From Mucilaginibacter oryzae (GTDB taxonomy: Bacteria; Bacteroidota; Bacteroidia; Sphingobacteriales; Sphingobacteriaceae), in contig NZ_QGHA01000011.1 in NCBI RefSeq assembly GCF_003148845.1, forward strand, positions 62,001 through 126,000: DNA of 64,000 nucleotides. The letters are read 5' to 3'. The notes under the pieces are model-generated. The model was not told where the DNA came from, ran no database searches, and saw only the letters and a list, made by a program, of their open reading frames with translations. The position numbers and the translations under genes were made by a program. This document shows positions 8,500 to 17,934 of the stretch, in pieces. The first letter of the stretch is position 1; the number at the start of each line of letters is the position of its first letter.

Positions 8500-9627
8500 A
8501 TGAAAACGAACATCATCAGTTTAAAAGACCAGCGCAAAAGAAAGATCCTGCTGGCTATGCCACCCATCGTCTTTTGCTTTACGACCATCTTATTCATGGC
8601 CTTTGGCGGCGGCCAGGGCGAACAGGCGAAAGCTGCACCCAACAAGGGGTTGAGCATGAAGTTGCCATCGGCCATTATCGCGGAAGATCAGACTGGCGAC
8701 AAAATGAGCTTTTACGATCAGGCACGTGCTGACTCTTTAAAAAAGCAACAACTCCGCAGGGCCGACCCTTTCGCACAAAACCAAAGCGACAGCCTCAACC
8801 GCTTAACCGGCGCTTACACCGGTGGTGCTTTTTCCGCTCACCAGCCCGGCTTTGACATAAACGAATATGGCAGCCGGAATAATAGCCCTGCGGAAAACGA
8901 AGCCAGGATAAGTCAGCGGCTGAGCCAATTGCAGGCGTTGATCAATAAGCCGCAGCCCTCGCCCCTTGATCAACCGGTTAAAAAGCCGATGAACGCTTTA
9001 CCGGATTCCATACTGAAACCAAGCGTGGGTGCAGAAGATCCTGAATTGAAGCAGATGAATGGCCTGCTGGAAAAGATACTGGATATCCAGCACCCGGAAC
9101 GGGTGAAGGCTTCGGCGGAAAGATCGGGCGCTGCAGCTCCGGTTAAAAAATTCCGTGCGATACCGGCGGTTGTGGACGGCACACAAAAAATCGTACAGGG
9201 TACGGTGGTCCGTCTGAAATTAACGGATACGGTGACGCTCGGCGGACAGTTGTATGCCAAAGGGCAGCGCATCTATGGGAGCGGCAATCTGTCCAACCAG
9301 CGCTACACGCTCAATATCAAAAGCATCCATGTAGGCTATAACTTTTATCCCGTTGACCTGACGGTATTCGACCAGACGGATGGCCTGGAAGGCATCAGCG
9401 TGCCGGAGGCGGTAACCGGTGACGTTTTACGCGATGGGGCGATAAGCGGGCTGCAGAATATGGACATCATGAGTTTCGATCCATCGATGACAGCGCAGCT
9501 GACCACGGCCGGTATCAATACAGCGAAAGGGCTTTTCAGTAAGAAGGTCAAACGGGTGAAAGCCAAGATCAGGGACGGCCACCTTTTGCTGTTGCGGGAT
9601 AACCTGGAAGTTAAAACAGTACACTAA
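8500..9627 (+). CDS. traM: TraM, conjugative transposon outer-channel protein
   Basis: 375 aa with an N-terminal membrane segment (KILLAMPPIVFCFTTILF, about residues 13-30), a long polar Gln/Ala/Ser-rich linker (about 35-215) and a beta-rich C-terminal domain from about residue 220 (IPAVVDGTQKIVQGTVVRLK). The C-terminal part is the TraM domain, which resembles VirB10/TrbI: it contains TVTLGGQLYAKGQRIYGSG, the usual lead-in. The protein is expected to span the periplasm. TraN (DUF4138), which normally follows, is missing; a 579-aa accessory gene starts one base later. Confidence 0.92.
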   Translation: MKTNIISLKDQRKRKILLAMPPIVFCFTTILFMAFGGGQGEQAKAAPNKGLSMKLPSAIIAEDQTGDKMSFYDQARADSLKKQQLRRADPFAQNQSDSLNRLTGAYTGGAFSAHQPGFDINEYGSRNNSPAENEARISQRLSQLQALINKPQPSPLDQPVKKPMNALPDSILKPSVGAEDPELKQMNGLLEKILDIQHPERVKASAERSGAAAPVKKFRAIPAVVDGTQKIVQGTVVRLKLTDTVTLGGQLYAKGQRIYGSGNLSNQRYTLNIKSIHVGYNFYPVDLTVFDQTDGLEGISVPEAVTGDVLRDGAISGLQNMDIMSFDPSMTAQLTTAGINTAKGLFSKKVKRVKAKIRDGHLLLLRDNLEVKTVH

Positions 9628-9628
9628 A

Positions 9629-11368
9629 ATGGCAGCTATGTCGCTCACAGAGAGAGAACAATTCAAAGAAGCTTTAGACGCAGCCTTGACGGAAGGTACA
9701 CCCTGGGTTGCTTTTGATGAACAGCCGGAAAAGGAACTGCATATAGATGACCTGCATTTTTTCGCTTCAGCAAGCGCTGCGGAAAAGTTCTGCGATGAAG
9801 CTAATGGCGAATGGGACTTTGTGGAGCAGATGTTCAATTTTAAAAACTTTCACTATATGTCCATAGCGGGCTTGCGGGCTGACCTTGATTTGCGTCTGGA
9901 TAAGCAGGTGAATATCGAGGCCATCGTCCATGACCTGGCGGCACAAAACCTGTACCTCTTGCCCGGTAAACGTACAGATGACCTCGAAAGCGATTTAGTA
10001 GCAGGACAGTACCACCCCGTTTGCTACCAGCGGCAGATCGATCCGTTAATGGCGATCGCCGACTATACGGTAGTCAGCCATAAGCACACCGGTGGACAGG
10101 TTTACGAGATCGGCCACGCCGTAGTGATCATGAAAACGTTTGACACTTACAAGGATGCGCAGACCTTTTTGGATAGTGCGGTATTCTATAGTGAATTGTC
10201 CGATAAAGGTTTGGATTATGTACTGGTCGGCCGTTTCCACAACCGGCAGTTAGAGGTGGATATGGAGGGTCATGCCCTGCCGCATACCGGCCTGACGCTT
10301 TTAACAGCGGTACATAACCATGAACACGGCTACGATTACCACGAAGTGCAATCCTTATTTCAACCCGCTACGGTCACACAGTATTTCTTCGCGGGGTTAC
10401 ATGACGGCCGGCTGGCGCTTTTCAATGACAAACTGGAGCCTGCCACCATTGGTCAGCCTCATCAGCCGTTTTATCCCGCTTATTATAAACACGATTATTT
10501 AACCACTAAAAATTTCAGCAATATGAATGAGCAAAGTTTTGATTATGTAAAGACACAATTGTTTTACCTGGGCTTCGGCGAAGAGATCGCCAAACCGCTG
10601 CGCGAGAAAATGGAGAAGAACCTGGCGGAATTTGAACTGACGCATGTGCGCAAGTTCGGGCAGGATGAAACCCATTCGGTATTACATTTCTCAAAAGGGG
10701 ATCAAATGGATAAGGATATGACTTTCTTTAACCGTGCCGAGGTGACCCTGAAACAACCCGGCAAGGAGGATCTGATGCAGAATTTCTATTACGGAAAGGA
10801 TTATAACTATACGCTGCAGGAGCGCTATAACATGATGGATGGCCGGGCTGTTTACCGGGAGCAGCCCAAAGTAGCACCAAAAGAGGAGAACGGCGAAACG
10901 AGGATGAAGCCGACCGGCGAAACTTATTTCGCTTGGCGCGCGCTGGATTTCAAGAACGCGGACAAGTACGGGAATTTTTTTCCTAAAAATATGTTTTGGA
11001 ACCATCAAAAGGAAATAGGCAAATATCCGATCAAAGGGATCGAAGAGAACTATGATAAGCAAAGGCTGATCGCCAAACTGGAAAAAGGTAATAAGGTAGA
11101 TGTGATCCTGTTGAGGGATGGGCAGGAGATGCCTGCCAAAATGGTGGCCAATCCAAAAATGGGGCGTTTGGATTTTTACGACAGTAATGGGCAGATTCTG
11201 ATCGTCCGCAAAGTAGAAAAGCAGGCGGTCGAACAAACCCAACAAAAGGAGTTGACCCCGCAGGAAGTGCAAAAAGCGGCTATCGCCCGTGCGGCGGAAC
11301 AAAAGCAAAGTGAAGGTGCTACGGAGCAAAAACAAGAGCAGCGTCGCAGACAGGGTGTTCGTGTTTAA
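9629..11368 (+). CDS. DUF3945-like ICE protein of unknown function
   Basis: 579 aa, no signal peptide or membrane segment, so probably cytosolic. The C-terminal part (about residues 430-545) has the run YFAWRALDFKNADKYG and later MVANPKMGRLDFYDSNGQIL, the kind of segment found in DUF3945 proteins of Bacteroidota mobile elements. The N-terminal 300 residues are not recognised. The last 40 residues are Gln/Glu/Lys/Arg-rich and end in RRRQGVRV, much like the KRTKGVRI ending of the protein at the left edge of the window. Its start lies one base after the traM stop, so it is part of the transfer operon. Confidence 0.8.
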   Translation: MAAMSLTEREQFKEALDAALTEGTPWVAFDEQPEKELHIDDLHFFASASAAEKFCDEANGEWDFVEQMFNFKNFHYMSIAGLRADLDLRLDKQVNIEAIVHDLAAQNLYLLPGKRTDDLESDLVAGQYHPVCYQRQIDPLMAIADYTVVSHKHTGGQVYEIGHAVVIMKTFDTYKDAQTFLDSAVFYSELSDKGLDYVLVGRFHNRQLEVDMEGHALPHTGLTLLTAVHNHEHGYDYHEVQSLFQPATVTQYFFAGLHDGRLALFNDKLEPATIGQPHQPFYPAYYKHDYLTTKNFSNMNEQSFDYVKTQLFYLGFGEEIAKPLREKMEKNLAEFELTHVRKFGQDETHSVLHFSKGDQMDKDMTFFNRAEVTLKQPGKEDLMQNFYYGKDYNYTLQERYNMMDGRAVYREQPKVAPKEENGETRMKPTGETYFAWRALDFKNADKYGNFFPKNMFWNHQKEIGKYPIKGIEENYDKQRLIAKLEKGNKVDVILLRDGQEMPAKMVANPKMGRLDFYDSNGQILIVRKVEKQAVEQTQQKELTPQEVQKAAIARAAEQKQSEGATEQKQEQRRRQGVRV

Positions 11369-11371
11369 ATT

Positions 11372-11665
11372 ATGGAAACAGGCAGGCTTTTAGCAGCATT
11401 CTTTTCCGCCATTCAAAAAGATGGCCGGATTTGCAGCGCCCATATCGGCCTGTATGCCACGTTGCTCCAGGTATGGCAGCAACGTGGTTTTCCTAACCAT
11501 ATTGAAGTGTACAGCCATGAACTTATGCCGCTTGCCCGGATATCTTCGCGGTCCACTTACCATAACTGCATCCGTGACCTGCATGACTTTGGTTATCTAC
11601 AATATGAACCTTCATTTAACAAAAAGCTGCGAAGCAAGATATTATTGCGGCAGTTGGACAATTGA
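11372..11665 (+). CDS. Small helix-turn-helix-type ICE protein
   Basis: 97 aa with pattern GLYATLLQVWQQRGFPNHI, then LMPLARISSRSTYHNCIRDL and HDFGYLQYEPSFN. This is the winged-helix layout found in small DNA-binding proteins of Bacteroidota ICEs (the part with SRSTYHN would be the recognition helix, GYLQYEP the wing). It probably controls excision, transfer or copy number; this is inference from family and place, just upstream of the recombinase. It starts three bases after the preceding stop. Confidence 0.7.
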   Translation: METGRLLAAFFSAIQKDGRICSAHIGLYATLLQVWQQRGFPNHIEVYSHELMPLARISSRSTYHNCIRDLHDFGYLQYEPSFNKKLRSKILLRQLDN

Positions 11666-11670
11666 TACTA

Positions 11671-11862
11671 ATGGCAGACGAAGCGAAAAATTATAAGCGG
11701 TCTTTCCGTGATGCTGACCTGACGATCGATGAGATAAGGAGTTGCAAAGGGTTTGAACATTTTACAGACGAACAGGCGTTGCAAGTAATTGCTAACTTCA
11801 AGGAATTCAGCCTGATCGTTTTCAATTATTATCGCAGGAACTTGCGAAAACGCTTGGAATAA
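11671..11862 (+). CDS. Small hypothetical ICE protein
   Basis: 63 aa if started at ATG 11671 (MADEAKNYKRSF); a TTG nine bases earlier is less likely. It is charged and mostly helical, with LTIDEIRSCKGFEHFTDEQA in the centre and a basic end (NYYRRNLRKRLE). Small proteins of this kind often lie just before the recombinase in Bacteroidota elements and could act as accessory or excision factors, but no family is recognised. It is separated from the recombinase by a 53-base gap with a palindrome. Confidence 0.7.
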   Translation: MADEAKNYKRSFRDADLTIDEIRSCKGFEHFTDEQALQVIANFKEFSLIVFNYYRRNLRKRLE

Positions 11863-11868
11863 ACACTG

Positions 11869-11906
11869 AAAATGCCTATTTTGTATAGTATAAAATAAAG
11901 CATTTT
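11869..11906. promoter_or_regulatory. Palindromic operator-like site before the recombinase gene
   Basis: Two nested inverted arms surround a short A/T centre: AAAATGC at 11869-11875 pairs with GCATTTT at 11900-11906, and TATTTT at 11877-11882 pairs with AAAATA at 11892-11897. The site ends nine bases before the recombinase ATG. This suits an operator for a dimeric regulator, perhaps the HTH protein encoded just upstream; that link is an inference. Confidence 0.55.
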
Positions 11907-11915
11907 GATACGATT

Positions 11916-13564
<1,649 letters not shown>

Positions 13565-13654
13565 CTGTATTAATGTGCTATATATTTGAGATCCGGTCAT
13601 AACCCCGGAAAGTTCCTTCCAATTATCAAAATGCAAATTTGCACTCCGTTTTAA

Positions 13655-13685
13655 TTGGACTGCAAAGATATAATTCGTTTCTTTG
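13655..13685 (+). promoter_or_regulatory. Promoter of era (Bacteroidota type)
   Basis: A -33 TTG (13655-13657) and a -7 box TTTCTTTG (13678-13685, one mismatch from TAnnTTTG) are separated by exactly 20 bases. Start of transcription would be near 13692, about 20 bases before the era ATG. It overlaps the opposite-facing tRNA promoter. Confidence 0.7.
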
Positions 13686-13693
13686 CAGTCCAA
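13663..13693 (-). promoter_or_regulatory. Promoter of tRNA-fMet (Bacteroidota type)
   Basis: On the minus strand a TTG (-33, 13691-13693) and a consensus -7 box TATCTTTG (13663-13670) lie 20 bases apart, aimed at the tRNA gene. The two promoters form one 13-bp inverted repeat (13655-13667 with 13681-13693), so RNA polymerase could occupy only one at a time. Confidence 0.8.
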
Positions 13694-13713
13694 ATATATT
13701 TTTAATTATTTTT

Positions 13714-14589
13714 ATGGCTCATCAGGCAGGTTTTGTAAGTATAATAGGTAAGCCCAACGCGGGGAAATCAACCCTTATGAACGCGCTGGTGGGCGAAAAA
13801 ATGTCAATCATCACCCCAAAGGCGCAAACTACGCGTCACCGTATTTTGGGTATTGTGAATGATGAAAACTACCAGATTGTATTTTCGGATACCCCTGGCG
13901 TGATCAAACCACACTACGCCCTGCACGAAAGCATGATGCACCAGGTAGACGGCTCCATTGTTGATGCCGACCTGATTTTGCTGGTTACCGACATTTACGA
14001 AGAATACGATGAAGCCGACGTATTGAGAAAACTTGAAAAATCTGACGCGCCCCTCGCCATCCTGATCAACAAAATTGACCAAAGCGATGAGGAAACCGTA
14101 AAAAAGAAAGTTGAGTTTTGGCAGGAGAAACTAAACCCGAAAGCCATTTTCGCTATCTCGGCTTTGCACGGGCACAATATCAAAGCCATTATGGATTTCG
14201 TAATTGAGAACCTGCCAGAACATCCGCCCTATTACGAAAAGGATGCCCTGACCGACAGGAACGACCGTTTCTTCGCTTCGGAGATGATCCGCGAGCAGGT
14301 GTTTAAGCAGTACAAAAAGGAAATTCCGTATAGCACCGAGGTTATTGTTACGGCTTTCATCGAGGGTGAGAAACTTTACCGCATCAGTGCCGAGATCATT
14401 GTGGAGCGCGAATCGCAAAAAAATATCCTCATCGGCAAAAACGGCGAGATGCTGAAAATTGTAGGCACTTACGCCCGCCGTTCGATGGAAGACTTTTTTC
14501 AACGCAAAGTTTTCCTCGAAACTTTTGTAAAGGTAATTCCCGATTGGCGCGACAAGAAGAATTACCTGAAACAATTCGGGTACGAATAA
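13714..14589 (+). CDS. era: GTPase Era, ribosome assembly factor
   Basis: 291 aa from ATG 13714; a longer open frame begins upstream but runs back through the promoter, so the later start is chosen. G1 is GKPNAGKST (about residues 12-20), G3 is DTPG, G4 is NKID, and the C-terminal KH domain has EKLYRISAEIIVERESQKNI with the RNA-binding loop IGKNGEM. Era binds the 3' end of 16S rRNA during 30S assembly. It is followed by der, a second ribosome-assembly GTPase, after a 141-base gap filled by a repeat. Confidence 0.97.
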   Translation: MAHQAGFVSIIGKPNAGKSTLMNALVGEKMSIITPKAQTTRHRILGIVNDENYQIVFSDTPGVIKPHYALHESMMHQVDGSIVDADLILLVTDIYEEYDEADVLRKLEKSDAPLAILINKIDQSDEETVKKKVEFWQEKLNPKAIFAISALHGHNIKAIMDFVIENLPEHPPYYEKDALTDRNDRFFASEMIREQVFKQYKKEIPYSTEVIVTAFIEGEKLYRISAEIIVERESQKNILIGKNGEMLKIVGTYARRSMEDFFQRKVFLETFVKVIPDWRDKKNYLKQFGYE

Positions 14590-14593
14590 ATAC

Positions 14594-14723
14594 AGATATG
14601 AGAATTGAGACGTGAGATTTGAGAATAAAATAACACGCTCTGTTTTTAAAGCATTAATTTTGATGTTGATTTTAGATGAGTATGAACCATTGTCTCATAT
14701 CTCACATCTCACATCTCAAATCT
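14594..14723. repeat. Inverted tandem-heptamer repeat between era and der
   Basis: The right arm (about 14692-14723) is a tandem of CTCATAT/CTCACAT/CTCAAAT units; the left arm (about 14594-14625) carries the same type of units on the opposite strand (GAGATTTGAG, GATATGAG). The arms are separated by about 65 A/T-rich bases. It looks like a small non-coding repeat with inverted ends. It has no open reading frame. Confidence 0.65.
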
Positions 14724-14730
14724 AAACAAC

Positions 14731-16032
14731 ATGAGTAACATAGTAGCCATTGTGGGCAGGCCCAACGTAGGCAAATCAACATTATATAACCGCTTAACCG
14801 AAAGCCGTAAAGCTATTGTAGACGATTTTAGCGGTGTAACACGCGACAGGCATTACGGCCTGGCCGAATGGCTTAACCACAACTTTACCGTTATTGATAC
14901 CGGCGGCTATGTGGCCAACTCCGACGATGTTTTTGAGGCAGCCATTCGTGAGCAGGTAGATATCGCTATTGAAGAGGCTACCGTAGTGCTGTTTGTGGTT
15001 GATGTAACCACAGGCATCACCGATCTGGATGATGAAATAGCAAGCCGGTTGCGCAAGAGCAAAAAGCCTGTTTTTGTAGTGGTAAACAAGCTGGATAACA
15101 ACAACCAGGTTGCCGATGCCATGGTGTTTTACAGCCTCGGCCTTGGCGAGATCTTTACGATCTCATCAATGACAGGCTCCGGTACCGGCGAGTTGCTTGA
15201 CGAAGTGGTTAAACACTTTGAAGATGAAGACCCTGAAGAAAATACGCGCCCTAAATACGCCATTGTTGGCCGCCCTAACGTGGGTAAATCATCTATTATC
15301 AACGCGCTACTGGGGAAGGACCGCAATATTGTTACCCCGATAGCCGGTACCACCCGCGATTCTATCCATATCCATTACAACCAGTACGGTCATGACTTTA
15401 TGCTGGTTGATACTGCCGGTTTGCGTAAAAAAACCAAGGTGAAGGAAAATATCGAGTTCTACTCGGTAATGCGTACCATCAAAGCACTGGAAGAGGCAGA
15501 TGTAGTGATCTTGATGATAGATGCTGTTGAAGGCTTTGAATCGCAGGATATCAGTATCTTTCACCTGGCCGAAAAAAATAAAAAAGGTATTGTTATCGTG
15601 GTGAACAAATGGGATTTGATTGAGAAGAACAGCAAAACCATTAAAGTATTTGAAGAGCAGATTCGCGACAAAATCGCTCCGTTTACCGATGTGCCTATTG
15701 TATTTACTTCGGTAACCGAAAAACAAAGGGTTTTAAAAGTGATTGATGTGGCTAACCAGGTTTATGAAAACCGTGCCCGTAAAATCCCGACCTCGAAACT
15801 GAACGAGGTGATGCTGCCCATTATCGAAAACTATCCTCCGCCTGCAATAAAAGGCAAATACGTTAAAATAAAATACATTACCCAAATAGCAGGAACGTCA
15901 CCCATGTTCGCGTTTTTCTGTAATCTGCCCCAGTATGTAAAGGAACCGTACTACCGCTTTATTGAAAATAAACTCCGCGAGCATTTTGATTTTTCGGGCG
16001 CACCGGTACAGGTTTGGTTTAGGCAGAAGTAA
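14731..16032 (+). CDS. der: GTPase Der (EngA), ribosome assembly factor
   Basis: 433 aa with two tandem GTPase domains: the first G1 is GRPNVGKST (residues 9-17), the second GRPNVGKSS (about 182-190). Each is followed by DTGG or DTAG (G3) and NKLD or NKWD (G4). The C-terminal KH-like domain has KIKYITQIAGTSPMFAFFCN. Der joins the 50S subunit during maturation. The length matches the family (430-490 aa). The repeat at the end of the era-der gap stops seven bases before this start. Confidence 0.97.
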   Translation: MSNIVAIVGRPNVGKSTLYNRLTESRKAIVDDFSGVTRDRHYGLAEWLNHNFTVIDTGGYVANSDDVFEAAIREQVDIAIEEATVVLFVVDVTTGITDLDDEIASRLRKSKKPVFVVVNKLDNNNQVADAMVFYSLGLGEIFTISSMTGSGTGELLDEVVKHFEDEDPEENTRPKYAIVGRPNVGKSSIINALLGKDRNIVTPIAGTTRDSIHIHYNQYGHDFMLVDTAGLRKKTKVKENIEFYSVMRTIKALEEADVVILMIDAVEGFESQDISIFHLAEKNKKGIVIVVNKWDLIEKNSKTIKVFEEQIRDKIAPFTDVPIVFTSVTEKQRVLKVIDVANQVYENRARKIPTSKLNEVMLPIIENYPPPAIKGKYVKIKYITQIAGTSPMFAFFCNLPQYVKEPYYRFIENKLREHFDFSGAPVQVWFRQK

Positions 16033-16133
16033 CCTGATGGTTAGGATTTTGCGTTTCTGTGAGTTGAAATGGGATGCTCTTGTTTCAACTTATCGAACCG
16101 CTTCTTTGTATTTTCGCACCGAATGAGGCAGTT

Positions 16134-17744
16134 TTATCGCACAACTAAAGAAATCTGTAATACTGTTGTTTTTGCGCCTGTGCCCGGCCCTCCCCAGTCT
16201 GTTTCATCGCCATTCAGTATACGGAGGGGTTTAAATTCGCCATTCAGGTAAGTGCCTTCTTCAACCTTAAGGTATTGCCATGGCTTACCGGCATTGCTGC
16301 CGGTTGGTTTAAAAGTTAAATGGCAATGTGAACCAATCAACACAAATTTGTTTTCGGCAAGGGCAATCATCATCGCCTTGCCCAACAGAAGCTGATTGGT
16401 TTTAAGCGCATTTCCCGGTCCTGTTCCGAAACTAATGATGGCATCCCAGGCATCAAACTTAATGATTTGCCCGGCGTGGTCCTCATGCTCCACCACCGCT
16501 TTGATCTTTCCTTCAAAAGCCCATTGCGCAAGTTGGGGCATCATGGGTTTTGCCGCCTCGTATTCCCGGGCATACGTTGCAAGCCGCTCTGCCTTTTCAT
16601 CGCCGCTGTAGCTTTCGCCATTGTCATCAATGCCAAATGGCGAAAAGCCGATGCCGCCATGGGCCAGTACATCATAAAAATAACGGGCATTTTCGGTGGT
16701 AAATCCTGCTTCGGGCACAAAAAGGGCATTGTCTGCCCGGGTGTACAGATCAATCACTTTTTGCACCCGCTCGCTGCCTTCTAAATAAATATCAGGTGCA
16801 AGCAGGTCGATGTGTGGCGCGGCTACCTTCCAGATGGGAATAACGTTATCTGTAGCGCCCCCACTTTCGTAACGCGTAGCAGGCGGATTGGTAAGCGGAT
16901 CGCGCAGGGCTACGTTTACATACAAAGGTAGTGGATATTCGGCCTTACCTGCAGCGGCAACCTGGTCAATAAAGCGGGCTATCCACCAGGCCTGGAAATA
17001 TTCGTCGGCCCTGTCCCCAAAAACACTTTTCCATGTGCCTTTAGCATTACCGGGTATGCTTAGCGCTTTAAGTACCGATGGTTTTAATAGCCCGGCCGGA
17101 ACGTCGGCCTCAAACAATTTTTGCGCCTTTGCAGAATAATCCCTCACCGCGCCCCATGATCCGGGCTCATTTTCTACCTGTACCATAATTACCGTATGCT
17201 GCTGGTCGGCCTGCTTTAAATAATGCATTACCGCGGTAAAAGCGTTAATATCGGCATCTAAAGTAGCTTTCGAATGCGGCGAAGGTGAGTCTACCTCTTT
17301 ACCGGCCGGGCCGGTTATATTGGGGTATTTTACGGCGTCCTGTTTCATCCATCCGGGCATATAATGGTTGCTCCCGTTTTTCCAGGTGCCGAACCACAGT
17401 AATACCAAACGTACCTGGTGTTGCCGCGCCTGGGTAAGCAAAGTATCAATTAACGAGAAATTAAATTTGTTAGGCTGCGGTTCCACCTGTTCCCAATAAA
17501 GCGGAATCTCGAGCGTATTGAGGTGCATTGCCGCGGCATATTGCCATACCTGCGGCAGCATAGCGGGCCATCCGCTGGAGTTATGGACCTGGCCCCCTAA
17601 AATTAAAAAAGGTTTGCCATCAACCAATAACGCATGCCTGCCATTTTTTTCGATGAGTGCAGGAATAGGATTGGTTTGTGCAACAGTTTTAACCGCTGCG
17701 CAAACCAATATAACACCGATGAATGCATTTTTTATTTTACCCAT
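16134..17744 (-). CDS. Exported GH35 / DUF5597 beta-galactosidase-like glycosidase
   Basis: 536 aa from the ATG at 17744, which yields a proper signal peptide (MGKIKNAFIGVILVCAAVK with cleavage near VAQ); the upstream in-frame ATGs add 17 unlikely residues. The TIM barrel has the acid/base motif VQVENEPGSWG (about residue 175) and the probable nucleophile in LFVPEAGF (about residue 341). The C-terminal beta-domain matches DUF5597, common in Bacteroidota GH35-like enzymes. It would cut beta-galactosides in the periplasm or at the surface. The substrate is unknown and no SusC/SusD pair lies nearby. Confidence 0.82.
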   Translation of the reverse strand: MGKIKNAFIGVILVCAAVKTVAQTNPIPALIEKNGRHALLVDGKPFLILGGQVHNSSGWPAMLPQVWQYAAAMHLNTLEIPLYWEQVEPQPNKFNFSLIDTLLTQARQHQVRLVLLWFGTWKNGSNHYMPGWMKQDAVKYPNITGPAGKEVDSPSPHSKATLDADINAFTAVMHYLKQADQQHTVIMVQVENEPGSWGAVRDYSAKAQKLFEADVPAGLLKPSVLKALSIPGNAKGTWKSVFGDRADEYFQAWWIARFIDQVAAAGKAEYPLPLYVNVALRDPLTNPPATRYESGGATDNVIPIWKVAAPHIDLLAPDIYLEGSERVQKVIDLYTRADNALFVPEAGFTTENARYFYDVLAHGGIGFSPFGIDDNGESYSGDEKAERLATYAREYEAAKPMMPQLAQWAFEGKIKAVVEHEDHAGQIIKFDAWDAIISFGTGPGNALKTNQLLLGKAMMIALAENKFVLIGSHCHLTFKPTGSNAGKPWQYLKVEEGTYLNGEFKPLRILNGDETDWGGPGTGAKTTVLQISLVVR

Positions 17745-17934
17745 TGTTTTAACAATATGCCTGCCGATAAAATTAATATTTAGCGGCATTAGCAATAAAT
17801 ACTAAACCAACAGTTTATAAGCCGAAATTTGCAGGCGGCTCATGTAAGCGCATCCTTGGTTGGTATTTATATACTCCTGTTCTGCAAATCCGCCCTTTCC
17901 TCCGGGAGGGTTCAATTAAACATGCCGGCAAAAA

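Noticed and set aside
8442..8732. Possible TraL gene between traK and traM
   Set aside because: The open frame overlaps the end of traK and the start of traM in a different frame and has no membrane segment or DUF3989 pattern.
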